NCBI RefSeq assembly: GCF_019956415.1
Contig: NZ_JAHBDK010000037.1
Span: 1 to 64,000, forward strand
Reading direction: 5' to 3'
Origin: Pseudomonas sp. GL-B-19
GTDB lineage: Bacteria > Pseudomonadota > Gammaproteobacteria > Pseudomonadales > Pseudomonadaceae
DNA length: 64,000 nt
Positions 35,432 through 44,630 of the stretch are shown here, one piece after another. How positions within the stretch are numbered: position 1 is the stretch's first letter; each line of letters starts with the position of its first letter. Below the pieces are notes generated by a model, which worked only from the letters and a program-made list of their open reading frames with translations, was not told the origin of the DNA and did no database searches. The translations under genes and the position numbers were made by a program.

Positions 35432-37000
35432 TTATCTCCCGGCTTCCGATTTGTTGAAAACGGGCGACGAGCGAAAGCTCAATGAATCGCCAGTGGTGTA
35501 TTGCGGAGAGGTTTTCTCGATGTGCTGGATGACGGTTTCTTCGCGCTTGAGGTCGATCGAGCGGCTGAACCAGTAGTACACCAGCCCCGAGACGATCAGC
35601 CCGACCAGCCAGGCGATGTCGATGCTGCCCAGTGCTTTGGCGAGCGGGCCGACATAAACTTCTCGCTGTTCAACGCCGTCGTAGATGTAGAAGAACGGGA
35701 TCATCGACACGAAACCGATGGCGTACGCGGCGATGCCACGCAGACCCCAGCTGCCGTAGATGTTGCCGTGGGGCATGAAGAAGTGCGGGATGGCGTAGCG
35801 GCCTTTGCGCACAAAGAAGTAGTCAGTCAGGTTGACCGAGGTCCAGGGCACCAGGAAGTACAACATCACCACCAGGTAGATCCCCAGCACCGACAAGCCT
35901 TTGCCCGAACTCTGGATGCTCAGGGCCACGCCCAGTTGCAGCAGGATTACAAAACCAATCGCCAGGATGCGCGCCTTGCGGGTCGGCTCGATGTGCTTGA
36001 TGGAATCGACGCAAGTCAGCGTGGTCAGTTTCGCGCTGTAGATGTTCATCGCGATCACCGGCAGGAACGCCAGGATGGTGATCACCACCACCGCTGTACC
36101 TATCAGAGGCGAGACGACGTTGCCGACTTGTCCGAGAGCAACCAGCACATCCGTGGAATGCAGGTGATCGGCCAGCCAGCCACCCACCGAAATCATCCAC
36201 GCCCCGGACAACGACGCGCCCAGAAACACCACGGCAATCAGCTTGCCGCTGGAGGTGTTCTTTGGCAGGTAACGCGAATAGTCGGACACGTACGGTGCGT
36301 AGGCGATGTTGTAACTGGCCGCCGCGGCGAACTGTGCGATGAAGCCGGTCCAGTTGAAGCCCAGCGGCGCCGGAGCCACTTCACCGGCAGCCAGTGCCGG
36401 CATCACGGCATCGGGCACCCAGCCCATCATCACTGCCAGCGTTACCAGGCCATACAGCGGAATCGAAAGGTACAACGCCCATTTGAAGCTGCGGTGCATC
36501 CAGTCATGACCGAGGATCGCGAGGATCGCCGCCGGTACCGTCACCGCCACCGCGATCACCCAGGGATCGAACCCGAATAACGTGTGCAGACCCTGCATCA
36601 TCAACACCAGGTTGACGATGTTGAACCCGGCAAACACAAACAGCGTTGCCAGCAGCACGAGGATCACACCGCGATAGCCGAACTGCGCACGCGACTGGAT
36701 CATTTGCGGCAAGCCCAAGTGTGGGCCTTGCGAACCATGGAACGCCATGAACAAGGTGCCGAACATGATGCCCAGCGTGCCGGCGAGTGTGGTCCAGAGC
36801 GCGGTCAGGCCGACGCTTGGGCCAACGAAGCCGATGGTCATGGTGAAGAAGGTGAAATTGCCGAGGAACCAGAACGGGCCTTGACTCGACAGTTTGTCGG
36901 TGCGCTCGTTTTCCGGAATGAAGTCGATCGAATGGCTTTCGACGACAGGTTTGCCGTCGAGGAGCGACACACTAGGTGCGGCTTTGGCGTCAGTATTCAT
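35432..37000 (-). CDS. NCS1-family nucleobase/hydantoin-type cation symporter
   Basis: 522 residues with about twelve membrane spans, of the purine-cytosine permease family. The start of the membrane domain is [21 protein letters not shown], followed by [25 protein letters not shown], the NCS1 motif in which the substrate-binding loop lies between helices 2 and 3. [13 protein letters not shown] near residue 237 is also family-typical. It imports a small nitrogen compound, probably the substrate of the surrounding catabolic genes. The gene abuts the GMC gene and is separated from the ALDH gene by a REP doublet. Confidence 0.86.
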   Translation of the reverse strand: MNTDAKAAPSVSLLDGKPVVESHSIDFIPENERTDKLSSQGPFWFLGNFTFFTMTIGFVGPSVGLTALWTTLAGTLGIMFGTLFMAFHGSQGPHLGLPQMIQSRAQFGYRGVILVLLATLFVFAGFNIVNLVLMMQGLHTLFGFDPWVIAVAVTVPAAILAILGHDWMHRSFKWALYLSIPLYGLVTLAVMMGWVPDAVMPALAAGEVAPAPLGFNWTGFIAQFAAAASYNIAYAPYVSDYSRYLPKNTSSGKLIAVVFLGASLSGAWMISVGGWLADHLHSTDVLVALGQVGNVVSPLIGTAVVVITILAFLPVIAMNIYSAKLTTLTCVDSIKHIEPTRKARILAIGFVILLQLGVALSIQSSGKGLSVLGIYLVVMLYFLVPWTSVNLTDYFFVRKGRYAIPHFFMPHGNIYGSWGLRGIAAYAIGFVSMIPFFYIYDGVEQREVYVGPLAKALGSIDIAWLVGLIVSGLVYYWFSRSIDLKREETVIQHIEKTSPQYTTGDSLSFRSSPVFNKSEAGR

Positions 37001-37062
37001 GATGTACTCTTATTTTTGGAAGATCATGATGGAATAACTGCGTTCTTTTGGGTGAACGACGC

Positions 37063-37160
37063 CCCCTGTGGGAGTGAGCCTGCTCGCGATGGCGGTGTGT
37101 CAGTCGACATCCATGCTGTATGTCACATCGCTTTCGCGAGCAGGCTCGCTCCTACAGGGG
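37063..37160. repeat. REP doublet (inverted pair) inside the ureohydrolase operon
   Basis: Two arms in inverted orientation, CCCCTGTGGGAGTGAGCCTG and the complementary CAGGCTCGCTCCTACAGGGG, enclose a 45-base spacer that includes GTGTCAGTCGACATC. It is a typical Pseudomonas REPIN-like pair, able to form a long hairpin between the ALDH and permease genes. Its spacer is closely similar to that of the REP pair at 44491-44580. Confidence 0.88.
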
Positions 37161-37177
37161 TTTGAGTCAGCCATGAC

Positions 37178-38692
37178 TCAGGGAAGCGTGATCCAGACAG
37201 CTTTGGTTTCGAGCAGGTAATCGAGCTGCTCGGCACCCAGGTCCTTGCCGAAACCGGACTGTTTGTAGCCACCGAACGGCATCGACGGATCGAGGGTGCC
37301 ATGGGCGTTGACGTAGACCGAACCGGCCTTCAACCGTGGAATCAGGCTGTGCACCTTGCCCAGGTCATTGGAATACAGCGCGGCAGCCAAGCCGTACACC
37401 GAGTCATTGGCCAGGGCCAGCGCCTCTTCCTCATCGTCGAACGGTGCGGTGACCAGCACCGGACCAAAGATCTCTTCCTGGACAATGCGCATGTCGTTGC
37501 GGCAATGGGCGAAGATAGTCGGCTCGACGAAGAAGCCAGGACCATCGACAGGCTGGCCGCCGTATACCAGTTCGGCGCCTTCCTGCTTGCCGGTTTCGAT
37601 GTACTCGGTCACACGCTGCTTTTGCAGTGCCGACACGAGTGGGCCAATGAAACAGTCAGGATCCAGGCCCGGAGCCATTTTCAATGTACGGGTGTAGGCG
37701 ATCAGTTCGCGCAGGAATTCGTCGTAGACGCTGCGATGAACATAGGCGCGTGTACCGGCATCGCATACCTGCCCCGAGTTGAAAAATACGCCGTTGGCGA
37801 TCGCTTGTGCAGCCGCTGGAATGTCCGCATCAGCCAACACGATTACCGGTGATTTTCCTCCGAGTTCCAGGGTAAGTCGCTTCATTTCGTCCAGCGCCGC
37901 GCGCCCGACGGTACGGCCTACCGGGGTCGATCCGGTGAAGGTCAGTTTGTCGATGCCAGGGTGCGTGGCCATGGCTGCGCCGACCACACTGCCGCGTCCG
38001 GAGACGATGTTGATCACACCGTCGGGAATCCCGGCTTCCTTCACCAATTCGGCAAAACGCAGGGCCGACAGCGAGGTCAGTTCAGCGGGTTTGACCACCA
38101 CGGTGCAACCGGTGGCCAAGGCAGCGCCGAGCTTCCAGGCCATGGTTTGCAGCGGGAAGTTCCACGGCACGATAGCGCCGACCACACCCACCGCTTCCTT
38201 GCGTGTATAGGCCAGGTAATTGCCCGGCAGCGAAGGCTCGACGGTGCGCCCGTGCAGCTTGGTTGCCCAACCGGCGAAATAACGCAAGGTATCGACCGTG
38301 CCCTGGATATCGACGTCCCTGGCAAACGCTGCGGACTTGCCCATGTCGATCGATTCGATTTCTGCCAGTTCTGCGGCGTTCTGTTCAACCAGGTCCGCCA
38401 GGCGCTGCATCAGTCGCTCGCGTTCGGCCGGTTTGGCCTGACTCCAGGCGCCACCGTCGAATTGTGCGCGAGCGGCTTGCACGGCGCGGTCCAGGTCCTC
38501 GGTGGTGCCCATCGGAATGCGCGTGATCAGGCCCTCGGTCGACGGTTCGATGACGTCGGAAGTCTGTCCGTCGCTGGCCTCGACAAAGGCGCCACCGATG
38601 AACATTTTCTGGACCTTGCTGAGGAAGGTCTGGGTCGCTTCGGATACACCGAATTTTTGCAGGTACTGCTTAACAATCGTGTCCATTTTCAT
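37178..38692 (-). CDS. Aldehyde dehydrogenase (BetB/PuuC-like)
   Basis: 504 residues. The NAD domain has VGAIVPWNFPLQTMAWKLG and the GSTPVGRTVG turn; catalytic glutamate in LELGGKSPVIV (about residue 275), nucleophile cysteine in NSGQVCDAGTRAYVH (about residue 310), and EEIFGPVL near the C-terminus. It oxidises an aldehyde to a carboxylate with NAD(P)+. The second Met (38686) is better spaced from the GAGGG ribosome-binding site than the first. It lies 22 bases after the ureohydrolase gene, and its likely substrate is the aldehyde made by the GMC enzyme. Confidence 0.93.
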   Translation of the reverse strand: MKMDTIVKQYLQKFGVSEATQTFLSKVQKMFIGGAFVEASDGQTSDVIEPSTEGLITRIPMGTTEDLDRAVQAARAQFDGGAWSQAKPAERERLMQRLADLVEQNAAELAEIESIDMGKSAAFARDVDIQGTVDTLRYFAGWATKLHGRTVEPSLPGNYLAYTRKEAVGVVGAIVPWNFPLQTMAWKLGAALATGCTVVVKPAELTSLSALRFAELVKEAGIPDGVINIVSGRGSVVGAAMATHPGIDKLTFTGSTPVGRTVGRAALDEMKRLTLELGGKSPVIVLADADIPAAAQAIANGVFFNSGQVCDAGTRAYVHRSVYDEFLRELIAYTRTLKMAPGLDPDCFIGPLVSALQKQRVTEYIETGKQEGAELVYGGQPVDGPGFFVEPTIFAHCRNDMRIVQEEIFGPVLVTAPFDDEEEALALANDSVYGLAAALYSNDLGKVHSLIPRLKAGSVYVNAHGTLDPSMPFGGYKQSGFGKDLGAEQLDYLLETKAVWITLP

Positions 38693-38713
38693 GCCCTCTG
38701 TGCGGCGGTCAGT

Positions 38714-39718
38714 TCACGCCGTAGCCGTGGTGGTCTCGTTCACGGCTTGCCGCGCCTGAGCCCGCTCATGGAAGATGAACCCAATGCTGTTGAGCAGCAG
38801 TTGCGCCGCCAGAATCGAGGTCATGCCGCTCGGGTCATACACCGGTGCAACCTCTACCAGGTCCATACCGACGATGTTGCCTTTGCTGCGCTTGGCCAGG
38901 GCCTGGATGATTTCCAGCACTTCGTAGTAAAGGAAGCCACCGTGGCTTGGAGTGCCGGTGCCGGGGGCGATGGACGGGTCGAAACCGTCGATGTCTATAG
39001 TGATGTAGTAGTTGATGTTTTGCGGGATCAGCGCCAGCACACCCTCGACGCCGAGACGGCGGACATCACGCACCGAAAGGATTTTCGAGCCGGCAGCATG
39101 GGCCGCTTCGTAGTCATCGCGGTTGGAGGACGAGACGTTGCGAATGCCCATCTGGGTCATGCCGACAATGTGGTTCATTTCCGAAGCGCGACGCAGCGGG
39201 TTGCCATGGCCGTAGCGCACGCCGTGGCGTTCGTCGACGAAGTCCAGGTGCGCATCGAAGTGGATAATGTGAATCGGGCCACGGCCCTCGAAGGCCTTGA
39301 TCACCGGCGCGTGCACCGAGTGGTCGCCGCCGAGTACCACGGGCATGACGCCGGCATCGAGGATCTTGCGCACGGCGTATTCGGTGTTTTCGTTACTGGT
39401 GACCATGTCGGTGTGCACGATGTCGGCGTCACCAACATCGACCATGCGCACGTCGGCGGCGGTCAGGTACATCACGTCGTCTTCGTGGTCATAGGCGCCG
39501 GCGTGGCCGAAGGAGAACAGCGTCGATGCTTCGCGAATCCCGCGTGGTCCGAAGCGTGCGCCGGAGCGCCACTGGGTACCCATGTCGTTGGGAACGCCCA
39601 GCACCGCGACGTCGGCATCCAGTGCATCCCAATCGGTGCACACCGGGGATTTGCCAAAGGTGCAATGACCTACGAATGGCAGGTTCAGGCGACCGGATTC
39701 ATAACCGTTATTGGACAT
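38714..39718 (-). CDS. Ureohydrolase of the agmatinase/guanidino-acid hydrolase family
   Basis: 334 residues from ATG 39718, which follows GGAGAGGCTTGAA; the GTG at 39733 gives five more residues. All binuclear-manganese ligands are present: GGDHS (about 141-145), DAHLDF (about 165-170) and DIDGFDPSIAPGTGTP (about 250-265). The family cleaves a guanidino group to urea plus an amine. It includes agmatinase, 4-guanidinobutyrase and 3-guanidinopropionase, and the substrate cannot be told from motifs alone. The length is closer to the guanidino-acid hydrolases than to SpeB. Its LysR neighbour and the ALDH partner favour a guanidino acid as substrate. Confidence 0.88.
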   Translation of the reverse strand: MSNNGYESGRLNLPFVGHCTFGKSPVCTDWDALDADVAVLGVPNDMGTQWRSGARFGPRGIREASTLFSFGHAGAYDHEDDVMYLTAADVRMVDVGDADIVHTDMVTSNENTEYAVRKILDAGVMPVVLGGDHSVHAPVIKAFEGRGPIHIIHFDAHLDFVDERHGVRYGHGNPLRRASEMNHIVGMTQMGIRNVSSSNRDDYEAAHAAGSKILSVRDVRRLGVEGVLALIPQNINYYITIDIDGFDPSIAPGTGTPSHGGFLYYEVLEIIQALAKRSKGNIVGMDLVEVAPVYDPSGMTSILAAQLLLNSIGFIFHERAQARQAVNETTTATA

Positions 39719-39869
39719 TTCAAGCCTCTCCACTTTTTGTTATCGGCTGAGCGGACTGCAAGGCGACCGCCGTTGGAATGACTATGGGCGCAGGTTTTCG
39801 TGGAAAAAATGCTAAACATCAGATACTCATATCGGCATTTCCGATGCATCCACACGCAGGAGGTCCAAG

Positions 39870-40784
39870 GTGATTCAGCTGCACGATGTCGATCTGAAGT
39901 TGCTCAGGGTGTTTGCCACGATTGTCAGGTGCGGAGGCTTTAGCGCCGCGCAGGCGGCGTTGAATGCCGGCCAGTCGACGATCAGCGAACAGATGACTCA
40001 TCTGGAAACCCGACTCGGGGTCAAACTTTGCCAGCGTGGGCGCAGCGGCTTTCGCCTGACCGAACAAGGCGTGGCGATTCATGAAGCGACGCAGCGCCTG
40101 CTCTCGGCGGTGGAGAACTTCTGCATGGACGCCGACGTGCTCAAACAGCACATCAGCGGCAAGCTCAACCTGGGGATCATCGACACCACCATCACCGACC
40201 CCGATTCACCGCTGCCGCGCACCACTCAACGCTTCGTGTCCCGCGGGCATGACGTGCACCTCAACGTGTACGTCGGCACCCCCGCGGAACTGGAAGAACG
40301 GGTGCTAGACGGCCGACTGCACCTGGCCATTGGGCACTTCCCGATCCATGTGCCGGGGTTGCTGCATACCCCGCTGTACCAAGAAGCCTTGGGCTTGTAT
40401 TGCGGGCGTCGGCATCCGTTGTATGGCAACAAGGCCGAAGGTGACGAACTGCTCGAAGAAATTGCCGCAAGCCGCATTGTCGTGCGCGGCTACATGCAGC
40501 AATACGACCTCGAACATTTGGGTGTCAGCAAAGCGGCGGCGACCGTGGACAACATCGAGGCCCTGGCCATTTTGTTGATCTCCGGTGCCTACCTGGGGTT
40601 CCTGCCAGCGCACTTCGCCAACCAGTGGATCAAGACTGGGGAGATGCACCAACTGGCGCCGAACAGTCTGCAGTTGGTGTCGCCGTTCGACGTGATTACC
40701 CGACGCGGAACAGCACCACCGCCGATCCTCCAGGCCTTCCTTGAGGACCTGGCGGCCAGCTCGCGTAAAACCGCCAAAGGCTGA
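39870..40784 (+). CDS. LysR-family regulator, divergent from the ureohydrolase operon
   Basis: 304 residues. The winged HTH is at residues 5-65: DLKLLRVFATIVRCGGFSAA then STISEQMTHLETRLGVKL. The effector domain follows (LNLGIIDTTITD to about residue 290). The start is GTG at 39870 with a strong AGGAGG six bases upstream. It is transcribed away from the ureohydrolase-ALDH-NCS1-GMC operon, the usual arrangement for a regulator of that operon; GbuR beside gbuA in P. aeruginosa is a precedent. The 150-base intergenic region should hold the operator. Confidence 0.9.
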   Translation: MIQLHDVDLKLLRVFATIVRCGGFSAAQAALNAGQSTISEQMTHLETRLGVKLCQRGRSGFRLTEQGVAIHEATQRLLSAVENFCMDADVLKQHISGKLNLGIIDTTITDPDSPLPRTTQRFVSRGHDVHLNVYVGTPAELEERVLDGRLHLAIGHFPIHVPGLLHTPLYQEALGLYCGRRHPLYGNKAEGDELLEEIAASRIVVRGYMQQYDLEHLGVSKAAATVDNIEALAILLISGAYLGFLPAHFANQWIKTGEMHQLAPNSLQLVSPFDVITRRGTAPPPILQAFLEDLAASSRKTAKG

Positions 40785-40863
40785 TATCCGCTCGCCACAC
40801 CCGAGCAGCGCCCGGCATACTCATTGACGCAGCCACCCCGTTCACCACCCTTGCAGGCCCGTT

Positions 40864-42372
40864 ATGCGCATCCACGTCACCTTCATCGACCGCGTCGGCA
40901 TCACTCAGGAAGTACTGGCCCTGCTCGGTGGGCGCCGGTTCAATCTGGACGCCGTCGAGATGGTGCCACCAAACGTTTACATCGACGCGCCGACCCTCGG
41001 CGCCGAGGTGCTGGAAGAGTTGCGCGAGGCCTTTCTCGGCGTGGAGGGCGTGCAAGCGGTGACGATGGTCGACATCCTTCCGGGGCAACGCCGAAGCTTG
41101 CAGCTCGATGCCTTGTTGGCTGCCAGCACCGACGCGGTATTGGCCGTGGATGACCGCGGTTATGTGCTGCTGGCCAACCCGGCGTTGATCGCCCTCTGTG
41201 GTCGCGAACCGGCCGGTGAATCGCTGACGACACTGTTTGATGATCCTTCCTTGCAACACACGTTGATCGAACACGGTTTTCGCCTGCCAATGCACGAGGT
41301 CAGCCTGGGCGGTCAGACGTTGTTGCTGGACGCCATGCCGATCACCGGCGCCGGCGCCCTGCTGACCCTGTATCAGCCAAACCGCATCGGCGAACGCCTG
41401 TCGGCGCTGCACCATGACCATGCCGAAGGGTTCGATGCGCTGCTGGGTGAGTCCCCGGCGATTCGCACGCTCAAGGCCCGCGCCCAACGCGTCGCCACGC
41501 TCGACGCGCCGTTGTTGATCCAGGGCGAAACCGGCACCGGCAAAGAGCTGGTCGCCCGCGCCTGCCACGCGATCAGTGCACGGCATGATTCGCCCTTTCT
41601 CGCCTTGAACTGCGCGGCACTGCCGGAAAGCCTCGCCGAAAGTGAACTGTTCGGCTACGCCGCCGGCGCCTTCACCGGCGCCCAGCGTGGCGGCAAACTC
41701 GGCCTGCTGGAACTGGCCGATCAGGGCACGGTGTTCCTCGACGAAGTCGGTGAGATGTCGCCCTACCTACAAGCCAAGTTACTGCGCTTTTTGAGCGACG
41801 GCTGCTTTCGCAGGGTTGGTGGTGATCGCGAGGTCAAGGTCAACGTTCGGGTGCTGAGCGCGACCCACCGTGACCTGGAAAAAATGGTCAGCGAAGGCCA
41901 CTTTCGCGAAGACCTGTTCTACCGCCTCAATGTGCTCAACCTGCAAGTACCGCCGCTGCGCGAACGCGGCCACGACATCCTGTTGATGGCCAATCACTTC
42001 ATGCAACAGGCCTGCGCGCAGATCCAGCGCCCGGTGTGCCGTTTGGCGCCGAGCACCTTTGCCGCCCTGCTCGGCAACCGCTGGCCGGGCAATGTTCGCC
42101 AGCTGCAAAACGTTATTTTCCGCGCGGCGGCGATTTGCGAAAACCCGCTGGTGGACATTGACGATCTGGACATCGCCAGAACGGCGGTGGAGCGGCAAAA
42201 CGATGGTGAAGTGGGCAGCCTTGAAGAGGCCGTTGAAGGGTTTGAAAAGCATCTGCTGGAGCAGCTCTATCGCAGCTATCCCTCCAGCCGCTTGCTCGCT
42301 GCGCGCCTGCAAACGTCGCACAGTGCCATCGCCATTCGTCTGCGCAAATATGGAATTCCCGCCAAGCCCTGA
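40864..42372 (+). CDS. TyrR-type sigma-54 enhancer-binding protein (GcsR-like)
   Basis: 502 residues. Order of domains: ACT (about 1-70), PAS (about 80-190), AAA+ (about 205-435) with GETGTGKE (Walker A), GAFTGA (sigma-54 contact loop), FLDEVGEM (Walker B) and GNRWPGNVRQLQNV, and a C-terminal TyrR-like HTH (about 460-500). ACT domains sense amino acids. In P. aeruginosa the related GcsR activates the glycine cleavage genes in response to glycine, and here gcvH-glyA-lipA follow downstream with a -24/-12 promoter. PhhR (aromatic amino acids) is the other relative but is unlikely at this locus. Confidence 0.88.
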   Translation: MRIHVTFIDRVGITQEVLALLGGRRFNLDAVEMVPPNVYIDAPTLGAEVLEELREAFLGVEGVQAVTMVDILPGQRRSLQLDALLAASTDAVLAVDDRGYVLLANPALIALCGREPAGESLTTLFDDPSLQHTLIEHGFRLPMHEVSLGGQTLLLDAMPITGAGALLTLYQPNRIGERLSALHHDHAEGFDALLGESPAIRTLKARAQRVATLDAPLLIQGETGTGKELVARACHAISARHDSPFLALNCAALPESLAESELFGYAAGAFTGAQRGGKLGLLELADQGTVFLDEVGEMSPYLQAKLLRFLSDGCFRRVGGDREVKVNVRVLSATHRDLEKMVSEGHFREDLFYRLNVLNLQVPPLRERGHDILLMANHFMQQACAQIQRPVCRLAPSTFAALLGNRWPGNVRQLQNVIFRAAAICENPLVDIDDLDIARTAVERQNDGEVGSLEEAVEGFEKHLLEQLYRSYPSSRLLAARLQTSHSAIAIRLRKYGIPAKP

Positions 42373-42380
42373 TCCCTCAA

Positions 42381-42499
42381 ACAACACAAATCCCCTGTAG
42401 GAGCTGGCTTGCCAGCGAAAGCGTCGTATCAGGCAATGTTTTAGCGACTGACACACCGCATTCGCCGGCAAGCCAGCTCCTACAGGTGATTTGTGTTGT
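42381..42499. repeat. REP doublet of the second type, with extended arms
   Basis: Outer arms ACAACACAAATC (42381-42392) and GATTTGTGTTGT (42488-42499) pair perfectly. Inside them lie the REP arms CCTGTAGGAGCTGGCTTGCC and its complement. The pairing extends over about 30 bases per side. It separates the enhancer-binding protein gene from the gcvH promoter and may act as a terminator. Confidence 0.88.
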
Positions 42500-42529
42500 G
42501 GCTGAAGTGAGTGTTTGCAAATCGCTACA

Positions 42530-42547
42530 GCGTATCGAATTCAAGAC
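42530..42547. promoter_or_regulatory. Imperfect operator-like palindrome upstream of gcvH
   Basis: CGTATCGAATTCAAGACA agrees with the perfect palindrome 70 bases downstream at 15 of 18 positions. Seventy bases is close to seven helical turns, so both sites would face the same side of the DNA, suitable for enhancer-binding protein oligomers. Confidence 0.5.
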
Positions 42548-42599
42548 AACCAACCACAACCCCGTGTTTTCCTGCCCAGCTGCCCTCCTTCCTTTTGCC

Positions 42600-42617
42600 T
42601 GTATTGAATTCAATACA
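42600..42617. promoter_or_regulatory. Perfect 18-base palindrome, candidate upstream activator site
   Basis: TGTATTGAATTCAATACA, an exact inverted repeat, 65 bases before the -24 element. It is the probable binding site of the enhancer-binding protein encoded upstream. It does not closely resemble the TGTAACG-N4-CGTTCCG motif I recall for P. aeruginosa GcsR, so another regulator is possible. Confidence 0.6.
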
Positions 42618-42681
42618 GAAAGCAACCTTCGCCTCTCACAAAAACATATCAACTCATTGATTTAAAACAACTAACTCACAT

Positions 42682-42697
42682 TGGCACCGCCCTTGCT
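42682..42697 (+). promoter_or_regulatory. Sigma-54 (-24/-12) promoter for gcvH-glyA-lipA
   Basis: TGGCACCGCCCTTGCT has GG and GC separated by exactly ten bases and agrees with the TGGCAC-N5-TTGCT consensus. It lies about 93 bases before the gcvH start and downstream of the two palindromes. Confidence 0.85.
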
Positions 42698-42789
42698 ATC
42701 ACTCTCCCAACCACGCTCGCTGCCTCGCACGAGCCTGTAAACGTCATCCGCCACCAGCAGCGGATGGGTCTGAACAATGAGGAGCTGTT

Positions 42790-43173
42790 ATGAGTGAATT
42801 GCGTTTTACCGTCGATCACGAATGGCTGAGGCTTGAGCAGGACGGCCTCGTCACCGTTGGCATCACACCGTATGCCCAGCAGGCGTTGGGCGATGTGGTG
42901 TTCGTGCAAGTGCCCGAGTTGGGGACGTTCGGCGCCGGTGATGAAGCGGCGGTGCTGGAGTCGGTGAAAGCGGCCAGCAACATTGGCATGCCGCTGGACG
43001 GTGAAGTGGTCGAGGTCAACGCGACGCTGGAAACGGCCCCCGAACTGGTCAACGAAGATCCCTTGGGTGAAGGCTGGTTCTTTCGCTTCAAACCGGCCGA
43101 CGTCGAGGCCATTAACCACCTGCTGGATCAACACGCCTACGCGCGTTTGACCCAGGAATCGGCCGACGCTTGA
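42790..43173 (+). CDS. gcvH: Glycine cleavage system H protein
   Basis: 127 residues, normal for GcvH. The lipoyl attachment lysine is residue 60 in [18 protein letters not shown], and the beta-hammerhead fold ends with [10 protein letters not shown]. It shuttles the aminomethyl group between the P, T and L proteins. ATG 42790 has a GAGGAG ribosome-binding site. It is the first gene after the sigma-54 promoter. No gcvP or gcvT follows, unlike the usual gcs2 operon, so its partners must be encoded elsewhere. Confidence 0.95.
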   Translation: MSELRFTVDHEWLRLEQDGLVTVGITPYAQQALGDVVFVQVPELGTFGAGDEAAVLESVKAASNIGMPLDGEVVEVNATLETAPELVNEDPLGEGWFFRFKPADVEAINHLLDQHAYARLTQESADA

Positions 43174-43214
43174 TGCCCCTCAACACCTTCCCGTCATCCA
43201 CACAGGACACCACC

Positions 43215-44471
43215 ATGTTCAGCAAACACGACCAGATCAAAGGCTACGACGACGAACTGCTGGCGGCGATGAACGCCGAAGACGCACGGCAAGAGCACCA
43301 CATCGAACTGATCGCTTCGGAGAACTACACCAGCCAACGGGTGATGGAAGCGCAAGGCAGCGGCCTGACTAACAAGTACGCCGAAGGCTATCCGGGCAAG
43401 CGCTATTACGGCGGTTGCGAACACGTTGACGTGGTCGAGCAACTGGCGATTGATCGGGCCAAACAATTGTTCGGTGCCGATTACGCCAACGTGCAGCCGC
43501 ACTCTGGCAGCCAGGCCAACGCCGCGGTGTTCCTTGCGCTCCTGCAAGCCGGCGACACCGTGCTGGGCATGAGCCTGGCCCATGGCGGGCACTTGACCCA
43601 CGGCGCCAAAGTCAGTTTTTCCGGCAAGCTCTACAACGCCGTGCAATACGGCATCGACACCACCACTGGCCTGATTGATTACGACGAGGTCGAACGCCTG
43701 GCGGTCGAGCATCAGCCGAAGATGATCATTGCCGGGTTCTCCGCTTATTCGAAGACGTTGGACTTTCCACGTTTCCGTGCGATTGCCGACAAGGTAGGTG
43801 CTTACCTGTTCGTCGACATGGCCCACGTTGCAGGGTTGGTGGCGACCGGTCTGTACCCCAACCCGATTCCATTCGCCGACGTCGTCACCACGACCACCCA
43901 CAAAACCTTGCGCGGTCCGCGTGGTGGCTTGATCCTGGCCAAGGCCAATCCGGAGCTGGAGAAAAAACTCAACGCGGCGGTATTCCCCGGTGGTCAGGGC
44001 GGCCCGTTGATGCATGTGATCGCCGCCAAAGCGGTGTGCTTCAAGGAGGCGCTGGAGCCAGGTTTCAAAACCTATCAGGCCCAGGTGATCCGCAATGCCC
44101 AGGCGATGGCCAAGGTGTTTATCGACCGTGGATTCGACGTTGTGTCCGGCGGCACCGACAACCACTTGTTCCTGGTCAGCCTGATTCGTCAGGGCCTGAC
44201 CGGCAAAGACGCCGACGCCGCCCTCGGTCGAGCCGGGATCACGGTGAACAAGAACGCCGTACCCAATGACCCGCAATCGCCGTTCGTGACCTCGGGCCTG
44301 CGCATCGGCACGCCAGCGATCACCAGCCGTGGTTTCAAGGAAGCGCAGAGTATCGAGCTGGCAGGCTGGATCTGCGACCTGCTTGATCACCTCGGTGATG
44401 CCGATATTGAGGCGCAAATCGCCCAAAAAGCCGCTGCAATGTGCAGTGACTTCCCGGTCTACCGCGACTGA
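43215..44471 (+). CDS. glyA: Serine hydroxymethyltransferase
   Basis: 418 residues. [20 protein letters not shown] at about residue 30, [13 protein letters not shown] near 55, and the PLP lysine in [14 protein letters not shown] near residue 230 are the full set of SHMT motifs; [15 protein letters not shown] is near the C-terminus. It interconverts serine and glycine with tetrahydrofolate. The open frame starts 15 codons earlier, overlapping gcvH, but ATG 43215 begins the conserved protein. Pseudomonads usually have two or more glyA genes; this is probably the copy tied to glycine catabolism. Confidence 0.95.
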   Translation: MFSKHDQIKGYDDELLAAMNAEDARQEHHIELIASENYTSQRVMEAQGSGLTNKYAEGYPGKRYYGGCEHVDVVEQLAIDRAKQLFGADYANVQPHSGSQANAAVFLALLQAGDTVLGMSLAHGGHLTHGAKVSFSGKLYNAVQYGIDTTTGLIDYDEVERLAVEHQPKMIIAGFSAYSKTLDFPRFRAIADKVGAYLFVDMAHVAGLVATGLYPNPIPFADVVTTTTHKTLRGPRGGLILAKANPELEKKLNAAVFPGGQGGPLMHVIAAKAVCFKEALEPGFKTYQAQVIRNAQAMAKVFIDRGFDVVSGGTDNHLFLVSLIRQGLTGKDADAALGRAGITVNKNAVPNDPQSPFVTSGLRIGTPAITSRGFKEAQSIELAGWICDLLDHLGDADIEAQIAQKAAAMCSDFPVYRD

Positions 44472-44490
44472 TCAAGCACCACCAAACCCC

Positions 44491-44580
44491 TGTGGGAGCG
44501 AGCCTGCTCGCGATGGCGGAGTGTCAGTCGACATCAATGTTGAATGATTCACCGCCTTCGCGAGCAGGCTCGCTCCCACA
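44491..44580. repeat. REP doublet between glyA and lipA
   Basis: Arms TGTGGGAGCGAGCCTGCTCG and the complementary CGAGCAGGCTCGCTCCCACA enclose a spacer containing GTGTCAGTCGACATC, nearly the same as in the pair at 37063-37160. It lies within the gcvH-glyA-lipA transcript. Confidence 0.9.
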
Positions 44581-44630
44581 TTGGACTGTGTGTTGGACTC
44601 GTCTCTGCCTTCGAACAAAAGAAAACTCAC

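Noticed and set aside
37063-37160. CRISPR repeats
   Set aside because: The repeats are inverted REP pairs, not regularly spaced direct repeats, and no cas genes are present.
37961-39781. 606-codon plus-strand open frame opposite the aldehyde dehydrogenase and ureohydrolase genes
   Set aside because: It is antisense to two strongly conserved genes and its sequence is low-complexity in His/Gly/Val, typical of a high-GC shadow frame.
42698-42789. Glycine riboswitch in the gcvH leader
   Set aside because: The short leader lacks the paired glycine-aptamer core; control by the sigma-54 activator is enough.
43194-44426. 410-codon minus-strand open frame opposite glyA
   Set aside because: Shadow of serine hydroxymethyltransferase, no recognisable protein motif.
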